60,316 nucleotides of DNA, taken from an uncultured Collinsella sp. (GTDB lineage: Bacteria; Actinomycetota; Coriobacteriia; Coriobacteriales; Coriobacteriaceae). Each line of letters begins with the position of its first letter. Positions within the stretch are counted from its first letter, which is position 1. A model generated the notes under the pieces. The model saw only the letters and a list, made by a program, of their open reading frames with translations. It had not been told where the DNA came from and ran no database searches. Positions 8,020-16,296 of the stretch are shown here, piece by piece. A program made the translations under genes and the position numbers. The stretch spans positions 1-60,316 of the forward strand of contig CAUFMG010000016.1 of the NCBI GenBank assembly GCA_959026725.1. Reading direction: 5' to 3'.

Positions 8020-8155
8020 AAAGGCGAAGCAGTCTGGCTTGGGGCGCGAGGCAGTTCGCCCGCGCGTCCTATACAGTAATGTCCCTTGCCCAGGATTCCC
8101 ACCTGGTTCCCTCCGCAAGCCAGCGCGGGCTGTGCGGGCGCCGCGCCGGTCATTT
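8020..8155 (-). promoter_or_regulatory. Cobalamin riboswitch controlling the cbiK/importer operon
   Basis: On the minus strand the order of conserved blocks matches the cobalamin aptamer: GAGGGAACCAGGTGGGAATC, then CTGGGCAAGGGACATTACTG (the usual CCGCCACTGT region, here somewhat divergent), and finally AAGCCAGACTGCTTCGCC, matching the closing GUCAGGAUACC-like block. A short hairpin CACGGC-ATC-GCCGTG (8001-8015) and a GCCGG/CCGGC pairing near the ribosome site lie between the aptamer and the cbiK start. No strong T-run terminator is seen, so control of translation start is more likely. The rest of the 458-base divergent gap (7901-8358) holds the leader of the plus-strand cob operon, in which I see no second aptamer and no convincing promoter pair. 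Confidence 0.82.
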
Positions 8156-8358
8156 CCTTTTATCCGATTGTCATATGCTCGTTGCCGAAACTTTTACTAT
8201 GATAGTGGGCACTTGTGAACGTGTCAAAGCCAGGGCGGGCGGCATTGCGCCTCCTGCCTGCGTATTTGCGCCGATTGCCGCTGCGGGCGCCGTGTTTTGC
8301 CCGCTGTGCGAAGGGCGGCGTAAACGGTTGCGATGAGAAACGGGAAGGGAAGGCTCGG

Positions 8359-9150
8359 ATGATTCATATCGTTGGCGCAGGCTCGGGCGCCGCCGACCTT
8401 ATCACGCTGCGCGGGGCGCGCCTTCTGCGCGCGGCGGACGTGGTCGTTTGGGCGGGGAGCCTTGTGAACCCCGAGCTGCTCGCCGATTGCAAGGAATCCT
8501 GCGTCGTCTACGACAGCGCGCACATGACCTTGGAGGAAGTGCTCGACGTGATGTGTGCGGCGGATGCGCGGGGCGAGGAAGTGGTGCGCCTGCACACGGG
8601 TGACCCGTGCCTATACGGCGCCATCCAGGAGCAGATGGACGCACTCGACGCGCGCGGCGTGGACTACGAGGTGGTGCCCGGCGTGTCGAGCTTTTGCGGT
8701 GCCGCGGCGGCGCTTCGCCAGGAATACACGCTGCCGGGAATCAGCCAGTCTGTCGTGATCACGCGGCTTTCCGGGCGCACCCCCATGCCCGCGGGCGAGG
8801 GCATGCGCACCATGGCGGAAAGCGGCTCGACTATGGTCATCTTCCTGAGCTCGGGTATGCTCGCCGAGCTTTCCGCCGAGCTTTTGGCCGCGGGCCGCAG
8901 CTCCGACGAGCCGGCGGCGCTCGTGTACAAGGCGACCTGGCCTGAGGAGCGCGTGGTGCGCTGCACAGTGGGCACGCTCGCCGATGCGGGTGCGCGAGTG
9001 GGCATCGACCGCACGGCGCTCGTGGTGGTGGGCCGCGTGCTCGGAGCTCGCGGCGGGCTTGCGCACGACGGCGCGCAAGCGGAGTCGTACGAGCGCAGCA
9101 AGCTTTACGACCCTTCGTTTGCCACGGGGTATCGGAAGGCGAGCAGCTAG
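8359..9150 (+). CDS. cbiF: Cobalt-precorrin-4 C11-methyltransferase
   Basis: A 263-residue SAM-dependent methyltransferase of the CbiF/CobM type, adding the C11 methyl to the corrin ring precursor in the cytosol. ATG 8359 is preceded by a purine-rich site (GGGAAGG) and begins the family N-terminus MIHIVGAGSGAADLITLRGA. Further tetrapyrrole-methylase marks are VWAGSLVNPELL, VRLHTGDPCLYGAIQEQMDA and VVPGVSSFCGAAAAL. It is the first gene of the long plus-strand cob operon, divergent from cbiK. The next gene starts one base after its stop. Confidence 0.95.
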   Translation: MIHIVGAGSGAADLITLRGARLLRAADVVVWAGSLVNPELLADCKESCVVYDSAHMTLEEVLDVMCAADARGEEVVRLHTGDPCLYGAIQEQMDALDARGVDYEVVPGVSSFCGAAAALRQEYTLPGISQSVVITRLSGRTPMPAGEGMRTMAESGSTMVIFLSSGMLAELSAELLAAGRSSDEPAALVYKATWPEERVVRCTVGTLADAGARVGIDRTALVVVGRVLGARGGLAHDGAQAESYERSKLYDPSFATGYRKASS

Positions 9151-9151
9151 C

Positions 9152-10336
9152 GTGGCCTTCGAGCACTACATATATACCGGGACGACCCGCCTGCGCTGCG
9201 GCTATACCACGGGGAGCTGCGCCGCGCTCGCGGCGAAGGCGGCCTGCGAGATGCTCTTGTCACGAAAGCCCGTCGGCCACGTGTCGATCGTCACCCCCGG
9301 CGGGCTGCCCGTCGAGACGGACGTGGTCGATGCATGCATCGGCGAGGGGTGCGCCCAGTGCGCCGTGCGAAAGGACGCAGGCGACGACGCCGATGTGACC
9401 GACGGCGTGCTCGTGTACGCGCGTGTGGAACATGCGGGGTCGGGCACGGGTACTGCGGGCAGCAAGGACGTGCCCGCGCACGAATCGGAAGTTTCCGTCG
9501 ATGGCGGCGTGGGCGTGGGGCGCGTGACGTTGCCCGGGCTCGAGCAGCCGGTGGGGGCGGCCGCCATCAACGCGACGCCGCGCGCGATGATTACTTCGGC
9601 GGTGCGTGAGGTGTGCGCCGCGCACGGCTTTTCTGGAAACATTGCTGTGACGATTTCGGTACCCGAGGGTGTGGCCCTTGCCGAAAAGACCTTCAACCCG
9701 CACCTGGGGATAGAGGACGGCATCTCCATCCTGGGAACGACGGGCATCGTCGAGCCGCGCAGCCTCGCTGCCTTGCGCGACAGCATCGAGCTCGAGATTC
9801 GGCAGCATGCGGCTATGGGGCGGCGCGGAGTCGTGCTCACGCCCGGCAACTACGGCGGGCAGTTCATCTCGGGGCATTTCCACCTAAACGGTGCGCCGGT
9901 GGTCTTCATCTCCAACTTTGTGGGCGATGCGATTGATTGCTGCGTTCGCGAGGGATTCACCAATGTCCTTCTTGTGGGACACATCGGCAAGCTGGTGAAG
10001 GTCGCTGGCGGCATCATGGACACCCATTCGCGTACCGCCGACTGCCGCGCGGAGATTCTGGCCGCCCACGCGGCCTTGGCCGGCGCGGGCGCGAAGACCG
10101 TGCGTGAGATCATGTCGTCGGTGACGACCACGGCGGCGCTCGAGGTAATCGAGGCCGCCGGCGTGGGGGACGCTGCGCGCGCCTCGCTCGCTGCGGCAAT
10201 CGAGGACAGGTTGCGCCGCCGCGCGGCGGGCGCATGCGACATCGCCGCGGTCGTGTTCGACGCCGAGCGCCGCGAGATTTTCCGCACGTCGGGCGCCAAT
10301 GCAGTTATCGGGGAATTGGGGGCGACGTATGAGTAA
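9152..10336 (+). CDS. cbiD: Cobalt-precorrin-5B C1-methyltransferase
   Basis: A 394-residue CbiD, which methylates C1 in the anaerobic pathway and marks this as the oxygen-independent route. A GTG at 9152, one base after the cbiF stop, gives the expected N-terminus with CGYTTGSCAALAAKAA near residues 15-30. Other family blocks are TTGIVEPRSLAAL, GNYGGQFISGHFHLNG and LVGHIGKLVKVAGGIMDTHS. Longer upstream reading in this frame overlaps cbiF and is not used. The 3' end overlaps the cbiL remnant by 8 bases. Confidence 0.93.
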   Translation: MAFEHYIYTGTTRLRCGYTTGSCAALAAKAACEMLLSRKPVGHVSIVTPGGLPVETDVVDACIGEGCAQCAVRKDAGDDADVTDGVLVYARVEHAGSGTGTAGSKDVPAHESEVSVDGGVGVGRVTLPGLEQPVGAAAINATPRAMITSAVREVCAAHGFSGNIAVTISVPEGVALAEKTFNPHLGIEDGISILGTTGIVEPRSLAALRDSIELEIRQHAAMGRRGVVLTPGNYGGQFISGHFHLNGAPVVFISNFVGDAIDCCVREGFTNVLLVGHIGKLVKVAGGIMDTHSRTADCRAEILAAHAALAGAGAKTVREIMSSVTTTAALEVIEAAGVGDAARASLAAAIEDRLRRRAAGACDIAAVVFDAERREIFRTSGANAVIGELGATYE

Positions 10337-10562
10337 AGGCGTGCTGTACGGGGTGCACCGCGCAATCGGCTGGCCGGGGACGAAGGTGGTCATGAAGACG
10401 CGCCGCTCGCTTGCGGACACGAAGCGCATCCTTCGCGAGGAGGGCGCCTTCGACGGTGCCGAGCTCGTAGAGGATTGTGGGCTTCCGGGCGAGCGCGTGT
10501 ACCGCTCGCTCGACGATGTGCCCGATCGGGGTAGCTACTTCTCGACGATGGTGGTGCGCTAG
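10329..10562 (+). pseudogene. cbiL: cbiL (cobalt-precorrin-2 C20-methyltransferase) remnant with large internal in-frame deletion
   Basis: A 77-codon open frame. The first nine residues, MSKGVLYGV, match the N-terminus of CbiL/CobI (usually M-x-GKLYGVGxGPG). From about residue 18 onward the sequence (TKVVMKTRRSLADTKRIL, AELVEDCGLPGERVYRSL, YFSTMVV) matches only the C-terminal 55-60 residues of CbiL, whose full length is about 230. Roughly 150 central residues are gone, including the SAM-binding GxGxGD and the GDPxxYS regions, with a junction of HRAIGWPG. It cannot be an active methyltransferase. Start and stop are still coupled to cbiD (8-base overlap) and cbiG (0-base gap), so the operon stays translated. 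Confidence 0.8.
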
Positions 10563-11696
10563 ATGAGGGTTTCCTGCATAGCGTTTACTGAGAGGGGGTA
10601 TGCGTTGGCTGAGCGCACCGCACGCGCGCTTTCCGATTGCGCGCAGACAGGTGAAGATGACCCTGACTGGGACGTTTCCGTTTCGCGTGGGTTCGGCGAG
10701 GGGAAGGCCGACCTGCGCGCATGGACGGCGCTCGCGTGGGAAGCGTCGGACGCGCTTCTGTTCGTGGGCGCGGCGGGCATCGCCGTGCGGGCGATCGCGC
10801 CGCATGTCGCCTCGAAGGCAAGCGATTCCGCGGTTGTGGTGATCGACGAGGCGGGGCGCTTTGCCGTCCCGCTTTTGTCGGGGCATTTGGGCGGTGCGAA
10901 CGAGCTTGCGCAAACTGTGGCACGCGCGGCAGGGGCCATCCCCGTCATCACCACGGCGACCGACGTCCGCGGCGTGTGGGCGGTGGATACGTGGGCGCGC
11001 TGTGAGGGGCTCCCCGTTTCGAATCCCGAGGCTATCAAGCGAGTGTCGGCGCGGCTGCTTTCGGGCGGGCGCGTGGCGCTCTATTCCGACATGCCGATTT
11101 CGGGACAGCCGCCTGAGGGGGTTGACATTGCGTCCGACCGCGCTCGGGCCGATATCGTCGTGTCGCCGTTCGCTGGCGCGAATGCAGGTGCGTCCGTTCG
11201 CGCGGCGGAGACAACGGGCGAGGTCTTGCCCGCCGGTGAGACGGGGAAGCCGGCGGGCGTGCGGGCGCAGGCGACTGCGCCCGAGCCGCTTCGCCTTGTC
11301 ATGCCCTGCATCGTTGCGGGCATAGGGTGCCGTCGCGGTGCGTGCGCCGAAGCGATCGGGGAGGCGTTTCTTCTCGCGTGCGGGCAGGCGGGTATCTCGC
11401 CTTCGGCCGTGCGCGAGGCGGCGACGATCGACGTGAAGGCGAATGAGGAGGGTCTGCTCGCCTTCTGCCGCGCGCGCAATATCCCGCTTGCGACGTATTC
11501 CGCAGAGGAGTTGTCGCAGGTCGAAGGCAGCGTTTCGCCATCTGATTTCGTGTGCGCGACGGTGGGGGTCGACAACGTGTGTGAGCGCGCGGCGCTCGCG
11601 GACGGGGGCAAACTTATCTTCCCGAAGCTCGCTCACAGCGGCGTGACCGTCGCGTTTTCAAAGGTAACTATCGATCTTTCGTTTAAGGAGCGGTGA
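10563..11696 (+). CDS. cbiG: Cobalt-precorrin-5A hydrolase
   Basis: A 377-residue CbiG, which opens the delta-lactone of cobalt-precorrin-5A and releases acetaldehyde. ATG 10563 follows the cbiL remnant stop directly. The N-terminal domain has FVGAAGIAVRAIAPHVASKA and VIDEAGRFAVPLLSGHLGGA (about residues 62-115), typical of CbiG. A variable middle follows, and the C-terminal domain starts at VAGIGCRRGACAEAI near 255 and ends with LIFPKLAHSGVTVAFS. The next gene starts at the last base of its stop. Confidence 0.92.
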   Translation: MRVSCIAFTERGYALAERTARALSDCAQTGEDDPDWDVSVSRGFGEGKADLRAWTALAWEASDALLFVGAAGIAVRAIAPHVASKASDSAVVVIDEAGRFAVPLLSGHLGGANELAQTVARAAGAIPVITTATDVRGVWAVDTWARCEGLPVSNPEAIKRVSARLLSGGRVALYSDMPISGQPPEGVDIASDRARADIVVSPFAGANAGASVRAAETTGEVLPAGETGKPAGVRAQATAPEPLRLVMPCIVAGIGCRRGACAEAIGEAFLLACGQAGISPSAVREAATIDVKANEEGLLAFCRARNIPLATYSAEELSQVEGSVSPSDFVCATVGVDNVCERAALADGGKLIFPKLAHSGVTVAFSKVTIDLSFKER

Positions 11697-12439
11697 TGGG
11701 AAAGCTCTTCGTGGTGGGGATCGGCCCGGGCGGTCCCGACGGCATGACGATTGCGGCCCGGCGCGCGCTCGAGGCGGCCGACATCGTTGTGGGGTACACG
11801 AAATACGTGGAGCTCGCGCTCGCCGCCGTGCCCGACGCGGCGCATCTCGCGACCCCGATGATGCACGAGGTCGAACGGTGCAGCCTGGCGCTTTCGCGCG
11901 CGCAGAGCGGAGAAGCCGTGGCGCTCGTGTGCAGCGGTGACGCGGGCGTGTACGGCATGGCGAGCCCCGTGCTGGAGCTTGCGGAGGACTACCCCGATGT
12001 AGACGTGGAAGTTATCGCCGGGGCCACCGCGGCTCAGAGCGGGTCGGCGGTGCTCGGCGCCCCGCTTGCCCACGACTTCGCGGTCGTGTCGCTCTCCGAC
12101 CTGCTCACGCCATGGGAGGTCATCGAGCGCAGGCTCGCCGCCGTGGCGAGCGCCGACTTCTGCATCTGTTTGTACAACCCGCGCAGCAGAAAGCGCGCCG
12201 ACAGGCTCTCGCGCGCGGCGAAGATTATGCTCGAATGGAAGGCCCCCGACACGCTCTGCGGCTGGGTACGCAACATCGGGCGCGAGGGGCAGCAGTCGGG
12301 CATGTGCAGGCTCTCTGAGCTGGGGGAGATCGACGCCGACATGTTCACCACCGTGTTCGTCGGCAACGCGGACACGAAGCTCGTAGGCGGCCGTATGGTC
12401 ACGCCGCGCGGGTATCGGGAGATTCCATGCGAAAGGTAA
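11696..12439 (+). CDS. cbiH: Cobalt-precorrin-3 C17-methyltransferase
   Basis: A 247-residue tetrapyrrole methylase of the CbiH/CobJ type that contracts the ring while methylating C17. ATG 11696 shares a base with the cbiG stop and has AAGGAG upstream; the GTG three bases earlier is less likely. Diagnostic blocks are KLFVVGIGPGGPDGMTIAA, VALVCSGDAGVYGMASPV near residues 78-95, GATAAQSGSAVLGAPLAHDF and ICLYNPRSRKRAD. No C-terminal ferredoxin-like extension is present. It overlaps the next gene by 13 bases. Confidence 0.94.
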   Translation: MGKLFVVGIGPGGPDGMTIAARRALEAADIVVGYTKYVELALAAVPDAAHLATPMMHEVERCSLALSRAQSGEAVALVCSGDAGVYGMASPVLELAEDYPDVDVEVIAGATAAQSGSAVLGAPLAHDFAVVSLSDLLTPWEVIERRLAAVASADFCICLYNPRSRKRADRLSRAAKIMLEWKAPDTLCGWVRNIGREGQQSGMCRLSELGEIDADMFTTVFVGNADTKLVGGRMVTPRGYREIPCER

Positions 12440-13776
12440 CGATCATCGGGGCGGGGCCCGGAAACCCCGACTTGCTCTCGCGCGCGGCGCTCGACGCGAT
12501 CGACATCGCCGACGTGGTCATCGGTGCTCATCGCGCGCTTGCCGGCATCGACGTGCCGCCCGACGCTGTGAGATGCGAGCTCGTTAAGACGGCGGACATC
12601 GTCGCCGCGCTCACCGATGCGGCGTCGTGGCAGCGCGCCGTGGTCGTGATGACGGGCGATGTGGGGCTGTTCAGCGGCGCGCGCCGCCTGGTGGAGGCGC
12701 TCTCCGGCGACGCGCGGGTGGACGTGCGCGTCATTCCCGGCATAAGCTCAGCGTCGTATCTCGCCGCGCGCCTCGCGCGTCCATGGCAGGATTGGCGCTT
12801 CGCGAGCGCTCACGGCGTGGCGTGCGACATCGTGGCCGAGGCCGAGCGCGCAGGTGAGCTCTTCCTCGCCACGTCGGGCGGGGAAGATCCCTCGCGGCTT
12901 TCGGGCGAGCTTGGCCATGCGGGCTTCGGGGACGCGCGCGTGACGGTGGCCGAGCGCCTGTCGTACCCCGACGAGCGCATCACCTGTGCGACCGCAAGTG
13001 AAATCGCAGGTCAGACTTTCGACGACTTGAACGTGATGCTTATCGATTTCGCAGGTGGCGCCGGGTCGTCTGCGGGCTCTAGCGCAGCCTCCGAGGCACC
13101 GGCCGGCGCGTCTGCGCCCGCGGCGGCTTCTTCCGCGGCGGACTCTGCGGGCGCATCCCGCGCCGCGAGCTCCCGCTGGCCGTACGCTTCCTCGGGCATT
13201 CCCGACGAGCTCTTCATCCGCGGCGACGTTCCCATGACCAAGCAGGAGGTGCGCGCCGTCGCGCTCGCGAAGCTTCGCCTTACCGCGACCGACACCGTGT
13301 GGGACGTCGGCGCCGGCACGGGGAGCGTGTCGATCGAGGCGGCGCTCGTCGCGCGAGCGGGGTCGGTATGGGCGGTTGAGCGCAACGCGGCCGGCGTGCG
13401 GCTCATCCGGGAGAACGTGGCTGCATTCGGGTGCGGCAACGTGCATGCAGTCCCCGGTGTCGCCCCCGAAGCGCTCGCGAAACTGCCCGTCCCCGACGCC
13501 GTGTTCGTCGGCGGGAGCGCGGGCGAGCTTCCCTCCATCGTGGAGGCGGCGCTCGAGAAGAACTCGCAGGTTCGTCTGTGCGTGCCATGCGTCACCGTTG
13601 AGACGCTCACCGAGGCGTGCGCGCTCCTCTCGGGTTCGCGCTTTAAGGGGTTCGAGGCGTGCCAGGTGTCGGCCGCCCGCGCCGAGGCTGTAGGCTCGCA
13701 CCATCTTATGAAGGCGCAAAACCCCGTGTTCCTCGTCAGCGCGCGTGGTGCAGGTGGGGAAGGCGGTGCCCGGTGA
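12427..13776 (+). CDS. cbiET: Fused CbiE-CbiT (C5/C15-methyltransferase and C12 decarboxylase)
   Basis: A 449-residue fusion equivalent to CobL. Residues about 1-205 are the CbiE tetrapyrrole methylase (VTIIGAGPGNPDLLSRAAL, VVMTGDVGLFSG, VIPGISSASYLAARL). Residues about 208-251 form an Ala/Ser-rich linker of low complexity. Residues about 255-449 are CbiT, starting with PDELFIRGDVPMTKQEVR and holding the SAM-binding block VWDVGAGTGSVSIEAAL and VFVGGSAGELP. The fusion puts both late methylations and the C12 decarboxylation in one chain. The next gene begins inside its stop (GTGA). Confidence 0.94.
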   Translation: MRKVTIIGAGPGNPDLLSRAALDAIDIADVVIGAHRALAGIDVPPDAVRCELVKTADIVAALTDAASWQRAVVVMTGDVGLFSGARRLVEALSGDARVDVRVIPGISSASYLAARLARPWQDWRFASAHGVACDIVAEAERAGELFLATSGGEDPSRLSGELGHAGFGDARVTVAERLSYPDERITCATASEIAGQTFDDLNVMLIDFAGGAGSSAGSSAASEAPAGASAPAAASSAADSAGASRAASSRWPYASSGIPDELFIRGDVPMTKQEVRAVALAKLRLTATDTVWDVGAGTGSVSIEAALVARAGSVWAVERNAAGVRLIRENVAAFGCGNVHAVPGVAPEALAKLPVPDAVFVGGSAGELPSIVEAALEKNSQVRLCVPCVTVETLTEACALLSGSRFKGFEACQVSAARAEAVGSHHLMKAQNPVFLVSARGAGGEGGAR

Positions 13777-15155
13777 GCACGTCCATCCCGCGCTTCATGG
13801 TCGCTGCGCCCTCGAGCGGGAGCGGCAAGACAGTCGTTACGTGCGCGCTCCTGCGCGCGCTCGCGCGCCGCGGTCTTGCATGCGCGGCCTTCAAATGCGG
13901 CCCCGACTACATTGATCCGCTCTTTCATCGCCGCGTCGTGGGCGCGCGCTCGGGCAACTTTGACGGCTTCTTCACCGACGCCCCGACGCTGCGCGCCCTG
14001 CTCGCACGCGGCGCCGCGGGCGCGGATGTCGCGGTGCTCGAGGGGGTCATGGGCTTCTACGACGGCATGGCGCCCGGCGTGGCCGACGCGAGCAGCTACC
14101 AGGTTGCGCGCGACACGGAAACGCCGGTCGTTTTAGTGGTGAACGGGCGCGGGGCGTCTTTATCGCTCGCCGCCGTAATCCGCGGCATCGCCGAGTTCCT
14201 GCCTTGTGCGAACGTGCGTGGCGTCGTGCTGAACAAGACGAGCGCCGCTGCCTGCGCCTACGCGGCGCCTGCGATCGAGAAGCACACGGGCGTCGCGGTT
14301 TTGGGTAATATTCCCGCCGACGAGGCGTTCTCGCTCGAAAGCCGGCATCTGGGGCTTGTGATCGCCGACGAGGTCGAGCAGCTCTCCGCGCGCATCGACA
14401 AGATGGCCGAGCTGGTGGAAAAGAGTGTCGACGTCGACCGCTTGCTCGAAATAGCGGCGATGGCACCCGATATCTGCGAGGAACCTTACCGGTTGGAGCC
14501 GATCGCGGGAGCGCGGCCCATCGTCGCCGTTGCGCGTGACGAGGCGTTCTCGTTCTACTACGAGGAGAACCTGCGCGCGCTCGAGGACCTGGGTTGCGAG
14601 CTGGCCTTTTTCAGCCCCCTGTGTGATAGCGAGTTGCCCCGGGGGACAAGCGCCCTCTATCTGGGAGGCGGCTACCCGGAGCTCCATGCGCGGCAGCTCT
14701 CCGAGAACGCGCCGATGCGCGAGGCGGTGCGGCGTGCGGTGGAATCCGGCATGCCGACGGTTGCCGAATGCGGTGGGTTTCTGTATCTGCAGCGCGAAAT
14801 CGCCGATAGCGAGGGGCGGCGCTGGCCTGTTGCGGGCGCCCTTGAGGGCGCAAGCGAGAACGGGGGAAGGCTGTCCCATTTCGGGTACGTGGAGCTCACT
14901 TCTCAACGCGACGGGCTCTACGGGCCGCGCGGCACACGCATCCGCGCGCACGAGTTCCACTACTGGCAGTCCACCTGCCCGGGCGGCGACTTCTGGGCGC
15001 AGAAGCCCCGGCGCGACAAGGGCTGGCCGTGCATGACGACCACCCCGTCCCTGGTTGCGGGCTTCCCGCATGTGTACTATCCTGCGAACCCCGACGTTGC
15101 GCGCGCGTTCGCGTCTGCCGCAGCGTCGTTTGCAGAGAGGAGACGGCATGGCTGA
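13773..15155 (+). CDS. cbiA: Cobyrinate a,c-diamide synthase
   Basis: A 460-residue glutamine-dependent amidotransferase that amidates the a and c side chains using ATP. GTG 13773 overlaps the cbiET stop by four bases. The N-terminal DTB-synthetase-like domain has the P-loop APSSGSGKTVVTCAL near residues 10-24 and FKCGPDYIDPLFH near 43-55. The C-terminal class I glutaminase domain has YLGGGYPELHA and the nucleophile Cys in VAECGGFLYLQ near residue 331. It keeps a His in RAHEFHYW. Confidence 0.95.
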   Translation: MSTSIPRFMVAAPSSGSGKTVVTCALLRALARRGLACAAFKCGPDYIDPLFHRRVVGARSGNFDGFFTDAPTLRALLARGAAGADVAVLEGVMGFYDGMAPGVADASSYQVARDTETPVVLVVNGRGASLSLAAVIRGIAEFLPCANVRGVVLNKTSAAACAYAAPAIEKHTGVAVLGNIPADEAFSLESRHLGLVIADEVEQLSARIDKMAELVEKSVDVDRLLEIAAMAPDICEEPYRLEPIAGARPIVAVARDEAFSFYYEENLRALEDLGCELAFFSPLCDSELPRGTSALYLGGGYPELHARQLSENAPMREAVRRAVESGMPTVAECGGFLYLQREIADSEGRRWPVAGALEGASENGGRLSHFGYVELTSQRDGLYGPRGTRIRAHEFHYWQSTCPGGDFWAQKPRRDKGWPCMTTTPSLVAGFPHVYYPANPDVARAFASAAASFAERRRHG

Positions 15156-16296
15156 AGCAACCGAAACCGCGTTTGCCTGCATCCGCGAGGAAGTCGAGCG
15201 CGCGTTTTCGTCGGCGCCGGGCGCCGTGCTCGAAGCCGCGCTCTCCCGGATCGCGCCCGCAGACGAGTGTGCCCGCGCCGCCGCGTACGCCGCGTGGGAC
15301 TCCATCGCGCACCCCTTGGGGGGATTGGGCGACTTTGAAGACGCCGTCGCGTGTATCGCCGCAGCTCAGGGGAGCGCCGAGGTGGCCGAGTTTCCCCGTG
15401 CGCTCGCGGTATTCTTCTCCGACAACGGGGTCGTTGCCGAAGGCGTGTCGCAAAGCGGGCAAGACGTGACGCGAGCCGTCGCGCGCAACATGTGCGAGGG
15501 GGCCACGAGCGCCTGCCGCATGGCGGCGTTCGCGGGTGCCGAGGTCGTGCCCGTCGACGTGGGTATGGCCCGGGGCATAGATGACGCGCGCATGGTGCGC
15601 GCGAACGTGCGGCGGGGGAGCGGCAACATCGCGCACGGCTCCGCTATGTCTCGCGATGGGGCCGTGCGCGCGATCGAGGTCGGAATCGCCGTCGCGTGCG
15701 GGCTTGCCCGCGCCGGCGTGCGCCTTCTCGCCGCGGGCGAGATGGGCATCGGCAACACGACCACCTCGGCGGCGGTGGCCGCAGTGCTCATCCGGGCGGA
15801 CGCGCGGAGCCTCGTCGGGCGCGGCGCGGGGCTCTCGGACGCCTCGCTCGCGCGCAAGCGCGACGTGGTCGAGCGCGCTATCGACGCGAACTCGCCCGAT
15901 CCCGCCGACCCGATCGACGTGCTCTCGAAGGTGGGCGGCTTCGACATCGCGGCGATGTGCGGCTTCTACCTGGGGGCCGCGGCCTCGAAGGCGCCGGCGC
16001 TCCTCGACGGGGTCATATCCTGCACGGCGGCCCTGTGCGCGGCGCGCCTGTGCCCCAACGCCTTGGGCTACCTCGTGGGCACCCACGCATCAAGCGAACC
16101 CGCAAGCCAGGAGCTCCTTCGCGAGCTCGGCATAAAGGCACCCCTCGACGCAGGCATGCACTTGGGCGAGGGCGCGGGCGCCATGGCGTATCTGCCCCTT
16201 CTGGATTCGGCGCTGCGCGTGTACCGGGATGGGAAGACGTTCACGGCGACTGGCATGGCTGCTTACGAGCATTTCGAGGCCGGGAAATGGCGGTGA
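15148..16296 (+). CDS. cobT: Nicotinate-nucleotide-dimethylbenzimidazole phosphoribosyltransferase
   Basis: A 382-residue CobT, which activates the lower-ligand base as alpha-ribazole phosphate. The ATG at 15148 has GGAGACGG upstream and overlaps cbiA by 8 bases. Blocks seen are VFFSDNGVVAEGVSQSGQDV, AGEMGIGNTTTSAAVAAVL near residues 196-214, and the catalytic Glu in HLGEGAGAMAYLPLLD near 339. No genes for making dimethylbenzimidazole (bluB or bza) are in the window, so the base may be salvaged or be another benzimidazole or purine. Confidence 0.95.
   Translation: MAEATETAFACIREEVERAFSSAPGAVLEAALSRIAPADECARAAAYAAWDSIAHPLGGLGDFEDAVACIAAAQGSAEVAEFPRALAVFFSDNGVVAEGVSQSGQDVTRAVARNMCEGATSACRMAAFAGAEVVPVDVGMARGIDDARMVRANVRRGSGNIAHGSAMSRDGAVRAIEVGIAVACGLARAGVRLLAAGEMGIGNTTTSAAVAAVLIRADARSLVGRGAGLSDASLARKRDVVERAIDANSPDPADPIDVLSKVGGFDIAAMCGFYLGAAASKAPALLDGVISCTAALCAARLCPNALGYLVGTHASSEPASQELLRELGIKAPLDAGMHLGEGAGAMAYLPLLDSALRVYRDGKTFTATGMAAYEHFEAGKWR

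Noticed and set aside
8156..8358. A second cobalamin riboswitch for the plus-strand operon
   Set aside because: The aptamer core blocks (GGGAA, GGTG with following A-rich loop, CCACTGT) are not found on the plus strand here.
10329..10562. A genuine small cobalamin chaperone or regulator rather than a remnant
   Set aside because: Both ends match CbiL in order and register, so deletion explains it best. Kept open as a test under findings.
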